Origin: Torymus aiolomorphi
Taxonomy: Eukaryota > Arthropoda > Insecta > Hymenoptera > Torymidae
Length of the DNA: 64,000 nucleotides
Direction of reading: 5' to 3'
NCBI GenBank assembly: GCA_036365515.1
Contig: CM070873.1
Location: 263,080,075 to 263,144,074 of the forward strand
Shown here: positions 29,657-41,699 of the stretch, piece by piece
How positions within the stretch are numbered: the first letter of the stretch is position 1
Layout: each line of letters begins with the position of its first letter
Made by a program: the position numbers and the translations under genes
The notes under the pieces: generated by a model
The model's input: the letters and a program-made list of their open reading frames with translations, nothing else
Told to the model about the DNA's origin: nothing
The model's database searches: none

Positions 29657-31975
29657 TCTCACAGGATTTATCTCAAAGGCATATAGGCGACAGCGGCGGC
29701 GAGCGAGCGAGCTCCTTGGTTTTTATGAATCCTTAGATATCCTGCTTAATCGCGCGTTATTATTAAACTCCGCCCCGGCGGCGCGTCGGTACGTGGAGCA
29801 GGGCTGGCTCGCGCTATATACGGCCGCTCTTATTTGCCGATGATGTAGAAAACAAATGAGGGTGGAAAGTTATTTTCCCGCCTCCCATCCGAGATAAGGG
29901 GGTAATGCTATTTTCGAGAGACAGGCCGTTCGCCGTCGGTCCTCTCGCCGAATAGTGCGCGCCCCTTCATATCTCGAGGATATCGTAAAGATTATTATCG
30001 CTTTAAATCATTTCGAATGGTCGGACTGGTCTTTTTTAATGGAATTACCCTATAGAGTCCTTGTTACGGGTCACTTTATGCCGGCACAATAGGAAAAAAT
30101 CAAATGAAAGCAGATAACATTCTTATTCTTGCTTGCAATTTATAAAATACCGAATTTTACAGCTTCTGTTATTGAAACATGCATGCGGATATTTTGTTTA
30201 ATTCAGAATTTAAATTGAATCCAAATTCTGACGGCACGAAATAAAAGAGAAAGGTTATTCCTTTCGGAAAATTCACGTTATAGCTAGTTATTGTTTAAAG
30301 CCGCGCGAAATGCAAATATCGTAAAATTGCAATATCACGTAAACTGAAAATTGCGAATTTTCTAGTTCTACAGGGCGCCGAAAGCGCAATTTCTCCCGGG
30401 CAATAAGCATAGAGCGCACTTCTCTCCGCTAAGAGGCTCGGCGAATAATGTCGTAGCTCGTGCGTGTATATCGACGCGAGCGAAGTCACGACAGGCCAGA
30501 AACTCAAAGTAAGTATTTTCTGGTCCCAGGCGCTATCGATCTCCCTCTCATCCTCCTCGGTACGCTTTCGAAGCTACACGGAAGCAAAAGCGAGAGAGTG
30601 AGAGAGAAGAAGAAGAAGAAGAGGAAGAAAGTGAGACCGGTCGTTGGTCGTCGTCGTCGTCGCGTAGACGGTAGGCGACTCTACATTATATTCGAGAAGA
30701 GTGAAAACTCATCTAAGCCGTTATCGAGCTATCGACGCGAGCCAAGACTCTCTCCTCTCACTTTAACTTAGTCGCCGTCGACGGCGTCGCCGTAAGCGTT
30801 TTACATCGACGCAAGGGCGCGCCAAGCTCTGCCGACATTATTATTAATAATATCGACACATGACTACCGCAGCTGCAACAACTTTTGACGGAGACTAATG
30901 CTTCTCCGGGAAATGAACATAAACGCCCTCTCTTAGCCGGCCCACGCGCACATGTCCGAGATGATTGAGTTCTTCTTCATGCTACTATTCACCGTCGCGC
31001 GACTAAGTTACGAAAATTAAAGTGCGACAAGCGGCTTTTGGAGTAGGCAGCGAGGGGCCACAGTGTGTAACTTTTGGCGAATCGCTTTAATGATATTCAA
31101 TATATTCGAGCTAATGTAATCACGCGCTCGTCGATTAAATATGCATGAATTTTCGAATTTGATTTGCGTGGTCGCGTGCCCGTGCGCGTGTGTGTGTGTT
31201 TCACCGAATACGTAACGTGGACGCGCGTGCACACAGGCTGCGTGACGATCCAATCAATGCTCGCAATGTAAATAAATCGAGTCCCGTATTATTATTATTA
31301 TTTGCTCGGGCGCCTTTTTTCGCAGGGCTAATATTTCTGGAAGTCATTAGCATAAATGCGCATACATATAGAAGCGGCGATCGAACAATAGTTACTCTCG
31401 ATTCTTGAATATTATAATTCAATGTCACTCCTCGTGTTAGAAGTTGAGTACACATAGCAGCACTAGCGGACCGCGCGTTCTGATGCGTGGCGAGTAAACA
31501 CCGACCTTTAATTTAACTAATTTCATCGATGATTATGTTAATCCATTAAAGCGCGCCGTTGAACAGGTAAATAAAACTCGATGGGCAAACAATGCCGAAA
31601 TGTTTGCGTGCGCGCGCGAATATTTCAAAGTACGGCTGGTGTGGGTCAGGGGAGATGTTCTGCGCGGAGCGCTACAATTCGCAAAAGGTTCAATTATCGA
31701 TTGGAATGAAATATACAAATATATAATGGGGCGAGTTCAGCTGTGGCGAAGGGGTGGGGGAGGGGGGAATTGCATCTCTAGCGGCGGAATTCAACTATCG
31801 AGAGAGAAGCGGGAGAATGCCGAATATATTGTTTAGCTAAGAGCGACTTTCGCAATTTAATATATAACGCGGTTAGACAATTACGTTATTAAATCCGGAT
31901 AAGAAAGTTTAATCGCTCCTGGCAAACATTCCCCGCGCACATAGATATGCCGCTATAGCCCGGCTAACTCGAGCA

Positions 31976-31997
31976 TATATATATATATATATATATC
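31976..31997. repeat. Short (TA)n
   Basis: About 10 TA units next to tatagg/tatatct sequence. Confidence 0.9.
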
Positions 31998-32168
31998 TCT
32001 ATAGGTTATATATCTATACATATAGCATTCAGCGAGGAACTTGTTAGGAAGTATCGCAAACTTCTTTCTCACGGTTGCCTTCCTCTACCTTCCAGAGAGC
32101 GGAATCCCTTTCTTCCTCCTTCCTTGTTCCTCCTCGCTCGCGCTCCTTATCCCATCACCGTCTTTCTG

Positions 32169-32170
<2 letters not shown>

Positions 32171-32202
<32 letters not shown>
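32171..32202. repeat. (TC)n microsatellite
   Basis: Pure TC run of about 32 bp. Confidence 0.95.
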
Positions 32203-32203
<1 letters not shown>

Positions 32204-32877
32204 CTCACTCTTACTTGGATTCCCTTATTTTCTCGGCACTTCCGCTCGTTTGATTTTCAGTCCGAGAGCGTCGGCGACTGCGGCGGCGGTGGCGCCGCCA
32301 GATAAACGGGCCGGACCTTCCTTGTTGGCCTTTCACGACGCGTATCATTGCCGCTCCATGAAATCTATCCAGAGCGAGCGGCCACGCGCTGTATCTACTT
32401 CCCACCTCTCACTTCGATAAAGGAATAAGGAGGAGAGAGAGAGAATGAGCCCCATCCCAAATTCATCGCGCGCGTGACCGTATCGACGGCGGGGTCGAGA
32501 GACGACACGGGGGCATATAACGGATCTCGCGGCGAGCAACAACGCATGCCTCTATAGAGCTCGTCGCGTGACATCGGGCGATATCGTTCGCGAAATTGCA
32601 TTAGCCGCGCTGCACCGATGAATCCTCTCTCTCTCTCTTTTTTCCTCCTCCACCTCCCCCTTCGTTCTCTCTACCCTCCGCCTCACTTTCTATCTCTGTC
32701 TTTCCCTCTGCCGGCTCGTGTTTTGGACCGTCGGCCAATTCGGTGCGGACGAGTGAGCATTGTCCGACGCGGCGGCGCACGGCCAGTACATAACGGCGAA
32801 TCGATGGATTATCTATCGAGTGAGTTTTCGTTACGGCTGACGCAATGCTGATCTGGTGAGTCGTTCCTTTTTTTATC

Positions 32878-32935
<58 letters not shown>

Positions 32936-32941
32936 TTCTCC
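32878..32941. repeat. (TC)n microsatellite
   Basis: TC run of about 50 bp, then ttctctctctttctc. Confidence 0.95.
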
Positions 32942-33167
32942 CTCGCTTCGATGTATAGATTCTCTCCACTACTACTGCTGCAGTTGCTCTTCAATTTGCC
33001 TCTGGTGGAACGCCGGTAAATCCTTCTCTTGATCCATTGCGGCTATACCCAAGCACAAATTAAGATTATGGCTTGCCCAATCATTCATAGTTGAGGGACT
33101 ATTTGGAACGTATTGTGAGAATTACCAGTTGTTAGAAGATATTGTAAAAGGATGTTTTAGAATTATT

Positions 33168-33475
33168 TGTAGGAGGCAGGAAAAAGAGCCAGGCGTTTCG
33201 TCTCGGGGTTGACCACCAAGACTCGTCAGTGGGGCTGACGGTGGACAGCCCCTACTCCAAACGCCGCGAGTATCCCTCGATAACGCGGCCTTATATATTA
33301 ACCGGAGCCTTGGCTGGCCGCTTGAGAGAGTACCGCACTCTCACTGTGAGCTAGGCACCAACCACCTAGCGGCCAGCCGGGTAACTTATCCACGCACGTC
33401 CGCGACTTCCCCCACCCAATGGCTCTTCCTCCGACCTCTCAGAGACAGACTACATACACACATTTATACCCTACA
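33168..33475. mobile_element. Solo LTR of a retrotransposon
   Basis: 308 bp beginning TGTAGGAGGC and ending ACCCTACA, i.e. TG..CA with the short inverted ends TGTAGG/CCTACA. It is flanked by a 4-bp duplication TATT (33164-33167 and 33476-33479). It is GC-rich inside an AT-rich stretch and has a TATA-like ttatatatta at about 33290. No internal retroviral genes lie beside it, so it is most simply a solo LTR left by recombination. The 4-bp duplication is typical of Ty3/gypsy-type elements; the family is not identified. Confidence 0.75.
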
Positions 33476-33754
33476 TATTTTATCAGCATCAATTAATTAA
33501 CAATATCAACATACAAGGAGAGAAATTTTGTGATGAAAATTATAAATATTCGAGACAAAATTACCAGTTACTATGGTAATGGATGGACAGACTGAAAAAC
33601 TCAAACTTTTTTCCAAAGTGCCTTGGTAAAATTTTTTTTAATTAATGTATATTTAAAAAATTAATTTTTTTATCCATATTAATGGATATATAGTATTTTA
33701 ATATAGAAATAGAAGTAAAAACGAGGATGAAAAAACATTTAACCGAAAAAAAAT

Positions 33755-33931
33755 TTTTATAGCACTGCCTGCCCAAAGCCCGCTGTCGCGCCTATCCGTG
33801 ACTAAAGTAGTCCTTTTTGGCACCGTGTTTATCACACTCGCTACGCTCTTGCGCTAACCTCACGGTGCAAAAAGGACTACTTTGGGCACGGATAGGCGTG
33901 ATAGCGGGCTTTGGGCAGGCAGTGCTATAAA
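33755..33931. mobile_element. Foldback hairpin element, arms about 70 bp
   Basis: The arm 33755-33827 (tatagcactgcctgcccaaa onwards) is repeated in reverse complement at 33861-33931. The loop contains ctcgctacgctcttgcgc. It is non-coding and part of a recurrent hairpin family in this window. Confidence 0.85.
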
Positions 33932-33937
33932 ATAGTA

Positions 33938-34050
33938 CACGATACTCGTGACTTAGTGACCCTCGCTGCGCTCGGGCACTAACCTCACGCCGTGCCAAAA
34001 AGAGCCACTTTAGTCACACGTATCGAAATAGTATATTTCGATACTGGTGC
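33938..34050. mobile_element. Second, related foldback hairpin directly adjacent
   Basis: Runs from cgatactcgtgac to gtcacacgtatcg around a ccctcgctgcgctcggg core. It shares the cgtgccaaaaag-cactttagtcac block with the preceding hairpin. It is followed by the palindrome tatcgaaatagtatatttcg and then acgagcgaagcg-poly(T) at about 34087. Confidence 0.6.
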
Positions 34051-34279
34051 GGAAGGTGATGATTTACTCCATGTGACGTTTTTCGCACGAGCGAAGCGAT
34101 TTTTTTTTTTTTTTTTGCACATAACAGCAGTAAAGAGCCCAAATCCTGAGAGATACACGAAAAGTTATGAGAGCTTTAATAAGAAAGAAACCTAAATAAG
34201 CAGGCGAGTGACATTTGCATTTATGCTCTAACCCTACATAACCGAGGAAAGCGAGTATCACCGTATTGTATAAAGTGCA

Positions 34280-34330
34280 TTATTGAATAGAATAGAATAG
34301 AAGAGGCCTTTACTTTACAAAATAAGCTTC
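34280..34330 (-). mobile_element. Possible 3' tail of a LINE-type element
   Basis: On the minus strand the sequence reads gtaaagtaaaggcctcttct followed by attctattctattc, the kind of 3' end with a pentamer tail seen in insect non-LTR retrotransposons. There is no reverse transcriptase frame beside it. Weak call. Confidence 0.3.
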
Positions 34331-35742
34331 AAGGATCTGTGTCTGTTTGCATTCTGCCATCTACCCAATTTCTGAATGTGACAATATGTATTAAGTTTTA
34401 ATGAAGATTTAATGATAAGTTTTAATGAACATTTGTTGATAATGATTATACTGTTTCATAAATAATGAGTTTTGTAAATAATGATCCTAATGGAACATCT
34501 TAATGGGGAACTAAGAGAGTCAGATAAGTAGCTAAGAAAATAAAGATTATAGTTGCTTTTTAAATCAAGGACAATAGTACTTTGTAATACTTTTTTCTTT
34601 TTTCAGAGAAACTCTAATTATACAAGAGTATCTATTTCAATTTGGAATAATTAGTGTTTCAAGAATTTGAGGAAACATAATGTTTAAGTGATGTTCTATT
34701 CAAAGTGGTTTATATTTTCACAATTCATAATACAACTAAGCTATATCAAAAGTTGAATAAATTTTCTAACTTAAACATCTTAGCTTTCTCATTATTAGAT
34801 TATTTTTCAATTTCCTTAACTATGAAAAAGCCACACAAGTCTAGATAATAAAGTAATTATCGGTTATTTGCCAAATGTTTTAGATTTAAACTTATTTTTT
34901 TTTTAATTATTTTTATATTCAGCAGATATTTTAGTTCAAAATATTTTTCAGCTACATATTGTTTATTTTTAGACTTTTTATAGAGTATTTACACTTCCGA
35001 TAAAAAGATATTTTCATTTCATGAATGTTATAACCAATTGGCATAATTAATACAATGAAATCAGAAAGGGACAACTATTTTTTATATTACTTTTTCTTAT
35101 ATTCAACTTTTATATAAAACATATAATATAAAGAATGTTATTTTATATTATTCGACAAATATTTTAGTTAAATATAAGGACAAAAAAGTTGTCGGATACA
35201 TGTACTGCATGCATGCTAATTTATAAAATCTTTTTTCTTATGAATTTGAGAGTTTGGACAATGAGTTAATTTTTTCAGGCTGAATTTCATTATGAAGGAG
35301 GTAAAATATCAGAAAATAACAGTTTTAATGAGGTACTATCATGAAATTTGGATAGATAATGAGAACAAAAAAAAAATCTAATGCTCGTGTAATAATGGCT
35401 AAAATGTGGATTTTTTAGTTTTTTCACTACTTTGAAAGGCTGTATTTTTTTTTCCTAATTGAGTCCCATCTTCACTAAAAAAAAGTAAAGTATTTATTCA
35501 GGATACATTTAATGCTTTTCCTGAAAAAAATTGATTTGATCGTATTCGCCCTTAGCATATTTTGTAGATATATTGGCACCAATCAATAACAAAAAACCAA
35601 GCATTGAATTTAGAAAAATTTTACCTCATTCTACTCACAATTTACAAACTTTTTCCCATATAACGTCCTATACAAAAAATTTCAAGTTTTTTAGTTAAAA
35701 AATCATAAAAATTGAAGATTTATGAAAAAACTCAAAATTTTC

Positions 35743-35906
35743 AAAGGACCCCGCACACAATGTATGGAAAATAATCATTCGGTCAAATTGGATCAAACTT
35801 GGGGAAAAGATAGATCTTGAGGTCCTGAACAAAAGTTCTCATGGGCAAAACCCCCCAAAATTTGACCGAATGATTTTTTCCCATACATTGTGTGCGGGGT
35901 CCTTTT
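35743..35906. mobile_element. Foldback hairpin, arms about 47 bp
   Basis: Arms 35743-35789 and 35859-35906 share aaggaccccgcacacaatg and cattcggtcaaatt in inverted orientation around a 70-bp loop. It is non-coding and AT-rich outside the arms. Confidence 0.85.
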
Positions 35907-36126
35907 CATTTAATTCTAACTTTAGAACGCTTGCCTATTTTGCTCTAAGGCTTTATATTTGCATTTTGGGGCTAATTTGGAACAAGAAAAAAATTTTGAG
36001 CAATTTTAAAATTTTGGTCTTCAACAGTTTACATGGAATCACCCCTATATATATATATATATATTGCTAACCTATCTTTTACGTGTGGCCACTTTTTGAA
36101 CTGGAACTATCTTAAATCTTATGTGA

Positions 36127-36156
36127 AAATACCAGAATATTTATTCTGGTATTTGG
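36127..36156. repeat. Short hairpin
   Basis: aaataccagaata and tattctggtattt face each other with almost no loop. Confidence 0.85.
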
Positions 36157-38620
36157 CCATTTGGCCGCCGCAGTAAAGATGTCAACATAAATTTGAAATT
36201 ATCTTTATGAAATATAAACTAGAAATTGCAATCCGTTGTTAGTTAATAAAATCTATGTATTTAGATTAGATTAAAAACAATTAATGTAACTTCGAAAATA
36301 TATATTATACTATTTAGTGCACGGAGCCACATTACCTTAACATAAATTTTGATATTTGTCTGCTAGACAAAGGGTAACTGCAATGGGCAATTTTTCTTCG
36401 AAAAATGCTACGCGTTAGAGAAAAGTAGATTTTAATCCATTATTGGAGTGGTAACGATAATTTTCATTGATAATTTAAGTTTCCAAAGACAAACGAGTTT
36501 CCCGGGATCTTAGAGAATTCTCAGAAATTAAGAAAAAGAACGCTCGTTTTTTAACATCTCGCTCTCGGCTATCGAATAGCTTTTTTCCTCCTAGGAATAA
36601 GCGACTCTCCGAATTCAATTTAACGTTGAAACAACGTCGACGCTCGCGCATCAATTTTACGTAGCTGGAAGCTCCGAGCTTAAGTTCGATTTCGACGAAA
36701 TGGCGAGGAAAAAAATAAAAAGATGAGGAATGAGATGAAAAGAGAGAAGAAAGAAAAGAGAGAGAAAAGTATACATAGGCGAAAAGCAAAGATAAAGGGA
36801 AAGAGAATCTGCAAGGCGCGTGGAAGTCGGACAATTAAAAAAGTGCGAACGAAACGATTTGCAAGGCAATAACCATTAGTCGATTTTACCCACACCAGCC
36901 CCGATGATTTTAATGAAGTTTCAAAATGGTAATGAGCCAATAGCAATAACTTGGACTTGGCTCCGCCGCGAGACTTGCCACGATACTTTAATGATCGCGC
37001 GGCGTGCTTGCGCAGCCGGCGTATACATTTCGACTGCTTAACGAATTTACATCGCGCCCTTATACACTCGAGCAGACGCGCGTTATATAGCTTTGACTTC
37101 TAATTACAACCTCGCCTCGTTATAACTTGAGCCACGGAGAGTTTACAAAACATCCATCCCGTTAAAACGTGACTCGAAGCCGGGCCGCGCGTAAGCCCCA
37201 TATCTCAAGAGCTTTCCATAAACTTATCAAACATTTCCTTCTTTTTTCCGTTATCTCGCCGGGCTCTATACTCCCTCTGCGTGTGTTTTCGTTTAAGAAG
37301 CTCTATTCCGGCATCTGCTACTGCTTCTGTGTTTTTCCCTTTGTCTCCTTCTGGCGGTGCTCGGTTGTTGTGCCGCGCGGCTGGACGGCTGATTTACGAA
37401 CGGGAAAGTCTTCTCTCCGCGTCGATTTCCTTGACGCGCGCTCTCGAGACCGGGCCAGGAGAGAGGGAAAACTATAAGACGCGCGCCATGAGTCGATCGG
37501 TTCAGCGAGTCGAGAAAAGAGGGACCTGGAAGAATCTCTAGCGTACGTACATATACGTATCTATAGATATAGGCCGCGTGTGGATCACGGACACGCAAGC
37601 TCACTGTATCTATATCTTTCTATCTCCCTTGGAATCGATATTCGATTTTCTGCGAAACATCGGAGCCCCGTGTGCGCGAGACTTAAAGCTCTCCTCTGGT
37701 CAGAGCTTTTTTTATGTCTGATGTCCTCGTAAGTTCGCCGCTTATCGCGCGAGACACGCGGCTCTCTCTCTCTCTCTCGCTCACCGGCGAAGCTGCTCGA
37801 CGGGGGAAGAAAGGGGAAGAATAATGCGTCAAAGCGACACGCACGCTGATCATCTCGCCCCTTTTTCCTCTCTTATACTCTATCCTCTACACGGATTTTC
37901 AGTTTTTCTTAAGCCGTTGGCGCGCGCTCGCGTACACACATGCTGCTTTCTTGAAAACTTTAAGCTCTTTAATCTCGCTCTCGCAGAATCAAAGCCGGTT
38001 AAATCCAGCTTGCCTCGCTTGTTCTCGTTGGTATTAAAAAATAATGCGAACGCGAATCTCAAAAATGTAATTAAGTTAAAAATATGGCTTTATAAAAGTT
38101 GTCATACTTTGAAATACATCAATTTTTTATATTCAAATGATTGCAATATACCGCATACAGTTTATTGATATTAAATTGACGCTGTTTGTTCTTACAACTA
38201 TAATTCATACCAATCAAGTAGCGATATTAATGCGCAACGATCAAACAAGCTGTAAACGTTAACAACGAAAGCTCTCACACTGAATCCCCCTTGTAAGAGC
38301 GCAAGTATAGTAGTATCCTAAATAAAAATAAATGCCGGCCAATAAAGCTCAGAATCGCGAGTTATAATGCAACGCAAAGACCGTGAAGAAGAGTAGGCGG
38401 CGAGGAGAGGGCGGGCTAGAAGAGAAGACAAGTAGTGGAAGGTGAGACAAGAGGAATGGCGGAAATTATTTCCCGTCCATTAGAAGACAAAACAGCCCGA
38501 AAGGAAAAGAGAGGGGGTTGCGTCACTATATATAACGCCAAATAGTCCGTTTTCTCCTTCCTCATTAGCGCGCGCGTGGGGCTCTGAGCGATTTCGCAAA
38601 TCTCACTGATAGCGGGGCTG

Positions 38621-38621
<1 letters not shown>

Positions 38622-38656
<35 letters not shown>
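38622..38656. repeat. (TC)n microsatellite
   Basis: Pure TC run of about 34 bp. Confidence 0.95.
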
Positions 38657-38658
<2 letters not shown>

Positions 38659-39964
38659 TCCTTGCTCCCCAGAAATCACCTGCGCTCCATCTCCCAGCCC
38701 GCCGGTCACGGCAACGGTGCCTCCAGGAGTAGAAGCCGCTCTCGCTCGCTCGCTGGCTCGGATAAATTTTCCAGCGTAATTCCCCTTAATTCCGGTCTGT
38801 CGATACCCTTCGGCCCCCCTCCCTCTACACCCCCTGTACACACGTTCGCTCGCCGCGGATGGATAAATTCGTTTTCCCTCTTCCCCTCCCTCCCAGCAGC
38901 CTCCGGTCCGGAGCTCTCTGTCCGATGAGCGAGGCAAAGAGATAGAAGGAGGAGAGAGGGAAAGGGCGCAGATACCGAAGCGCAAGAGTAACGAACGTTC
39001 TTGTCACCACACCGCTGCCTCCTTTCTCTTCGGACCTTTCGCAAACTCGTTGTCATTGCTCTGCTGCTCGCAGAGGAGGAGGGGCAGAGGAGGGGGAGAA
39101 AGAGGAGAGGAAATCAATTTCCGGCAAGTTCGTTACGAGGAATCCGACGATGCGCGAACACTTGTTTATCTTTATCGCTTTCCTCTGTGTAAAAATTACG
39201 TTATCCGGAACATCGACAAGACACACAAAGGCCGTGGCGAGTAACCCGAGTCGGAAAGTGGCGAAAATTTTACTTTCTGTTCGGCAGTCAGAATTGCCAT
39301 AACAGTTTTCACCGGGAACTTAATTATCCTGAGTATCCGCAGTTCTTCCATTGGCTATATTTATTAAGAAATTTCGTGAAACAGACATTTAGAATGAAAA
39401 AATAAATTGGTATTGAGAGATGGTATATAAGCTCCTGAAAAATACCTTATTCTAAATTAATTTTCTATAAAAGCAAAACCATTGAGTAATTTGTACGCAT
39501 CGGCGCACACCGACGACATGTTGATACGCATGCGGAGCTCTCTAGCGGCCGCTCGAGCCGACCTCACTATATACGCTTTCGCTGGATGATTTAATGCCCG
39601 GCATATCAGCACCCTCTCACGCTCGCCGAGAGAGTGAGAGTACACTGTTTTAGTCCTCCTCTATAAGTTTTTCTTCCATTCTTCTACTTTCTTACCATCT
39701 CATACTTTCTCTCTTTCGCTCATGCACTCTCCTATTCGGCTTGCTGTATCCCAGCCCTTATTCCCATTCACGTTAGCATGAAATAGAAACATCTTCCTGC
39801 GGCCCTTCGTGCGCACACACACAGCTGCGCAGGGCTCTCGAGATATACTTTATGGGGCAACATTTCCTTGACGCGTCAAGGAGAGATGGGGATAGGGCGA
39901 GGGATACGCAGGGCATCTCATACATCAAGGTGCGGGCGCTGTCTCCTGAATTCCCGACCGGGTT

Positions 39965-39985
39965 CCTCTCTCTCTCTCTCTCTCC

Positions 39986-40022
<37 letters not shown>
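39965..40022. repeat. (TC)n microsatellite
   Basis: TC run with ccc and ttt interruptions. Confidence 0.95.
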
Positions 40023-40344
40023 ATGCTCCTGCCCCCATTCATCCTGAACGTGGCCTCCGGCCTGCATCCACTTGCGCCCTCCGCGACACCCTGCAATCTC
40101 ATGGCTACCGCGCTTACATGTGTAGGGACGATTTTGTTCAAGCATTCTGGCTTACGCGCAGTCGAACCTTTTCATATCATTTTTGTCTGATTTGTTGAAT
40201 CTTAGATACTCCAATACAAGTAGATGCAGATTGGTTATGATTTTTATTTTACAAGCAAATCACTGATATCTTGTAAAAGAATTTAATATATTAGCGAGCA
40301 GTGGTATTTTGGCGAATCTAAGTGAATATCATTTCGCGGCCCCT

Positions 40345-40535
40345 ACGAAAACTAGCACGTTAGGCTGCTTCCTCACGAAGGCTAGCACGTTTTGCAAAAC
40401 TGCAAGGAAAACATAACATCATTCACGGGTTTGCGTCAAGATTCGCAAAATTGAGACGAAAAGTAGCACGATTCGCGAGTTTGCGACGAAAAATAACGCA
40501 AGGTTATAACGAAAACTAACACTATTCGTGGTAAC
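40345..40535. repeat. Degenerate minisatellite, about 30-bp period
   Basis: About six diverged units of the form acgaaaactagcacgttt-gcgagtttgc follow one another. It is GC-balanced within AT-rich flanks and non-coding. Confidence 0.65.
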
Positions 40536-41329
40536 CACGCTGATTTTCTATGTAAATCAATAATTAGGTAGTTTATTAATAGTCAGGTAATAATAAGATA
40601 TTGTTATGGATTTTCTACATTGTCCACGTACTGAGCCATTTATTTTTCATTTATTTCTTTTCATTCATTTTAATAAATCCAAATGTCCAACTTATCCGTT
40701 GTTTATAAGTGAGATCTTGCTGTTGAGTAAAACAAATGTACAGAAGGTAAAATTATTTGTCTGAAAACGACATTTTCAAAGCAGAATTATAGTCTTCGCG
40801 GATTGTCAAAGAGGAATGGAGCGAGCTTTTTTCATTAAAAATAAGAAGCAAAAGAACCTCCCAAACTGCTGTTTACTTACCTTACTTTTGTTTCTATAAA
40901 GATATATATGTACATATACATTCGTCCGTGGTTCCGAACGTAAAACATAAGTCGAGAAAAATCATAGTAAAAACGGAAGCGCCCGGGTGTATATACGGTA
41001 CGCAAACCTCAGAGGACGCAGACTAAATCCAATGACGAATAAAAGCCTCTTGCGAGTCGCAGGCAGCAGCAGCTCTGTGCGAACTGAAGGCAAGGCTTTC
41101 CCGGAGGTTATATATAAACAAAGAGGCATACTCTCGAAGACCGTTGGTAGCTCTGTTTCTCCTCTTTTGCCCTCATCGCTTCCTTTTCTCGCTCGTTGCC
41201 GCGGCGCGGGCCGTTTGATAGGGGCAGCCCGAATATACAGGAAACTCCATAAAAGCTTTTTTGTACCGCAAGCACGATTTTCATTTTTTTGAACCTATTA
41301 ATAGAGCCGAAAGCGACCGCTTGTCGACC

Positions 41330-41402
41330 AGCGGGTGGTAAAAACTGAAAAGCGCCCGCTGCTCGCCGTAGCGGACGGTAAAAATCGAAAAGCGCCCGCT
41401 GT
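41330..41402. repeat. Two-copy tandem repeat
   Basis: gcgg-tggtaaaaactgaaaagcgcccgctg is repeated as gcggacggtaaaaatcgaaa..gcgcccgctg, next to the hairpin element at 41.5 kb. Confidence 0.75.
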
Positions 41403-41487
41403 AGTTTTCTAATGGAGTTTTCAAGATTGTTTAAGAAAATCATCGATATTTTGAAAAAACGCAAAATCTATACTTGCCGTACAAAAA

Positions 41488-41657
41488 ATATGGTGTGCAC
41501 CAAGGGCTAAGTGGGTTTTTTGACCTCGTGTGGTTGCAGTACTAGTCTTCGGTTCGCAAATGCACTCGCCTTCGGCTCGTGCTAGCTCACCTTCGACTCA
41601 TACTGCAACCCCACACTCGGTCTAAAAAGACCCACTTTACGCCCTTGGTACACAATA
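41488..41657. mobile_element. Foldback hairpin element, arms about 56 bp
   Basis: The left arm (tggtgtgcaccaagggctaa onwards) and right arm (41600-41657) are reverse complements with few mismatches. The loop carries ctcgccttcggctcg, like the hairpins at 14.2 and 33.8 kb. Confidence 0.8.
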
Positions 41658-41699
41658 TACTATTCTGCACACGCGCGCGCGCGCGCTGGCTTTCGTCTT

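Larger units (their letters stand above)
28023..33163. other. No supported gene; largely GC-rich
   Basis: AT-rich 28.2-28.8 kb, otherwise CpG-rich with pyrimidine tracts. Overlapping ORFs on both strands at 28.78-29.24 kb lack domains. Confidence 0.5.
34331..36470. other. AT-rich block
   Basis: Contains the foldback at 35.74 kb, a short TA run at about 36048-36063 and a small hairpin. No coding frame. Confidence 0.55.
36471..41480. other. GC-rich to 40.2 kb, then mixed; no supported gene
   Basis: A purine-rich plus strand at 36.68-36.83 kb gives long minus-strand ORFs of Phe/Ser/Leu composition without domains. A minisatellite lies at 40.35 kb. Confidence 0.5.

Noticed and set aside
36475..36946. 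Minus-strand Phe/Leu/Ser ORFs of up to 119 codons that look like membrane proteins
   Set aside because: The plus strand is a purine-rich simple sequence here, so the hydrophobic look is compositional; three overlapping frames are equally open.
38416..38985. 189-codon minus-strand ORF
   Set aside because: Runs through a (GA)n tract and CpG-rich DNA; no recognisable domain and competing frames are open.
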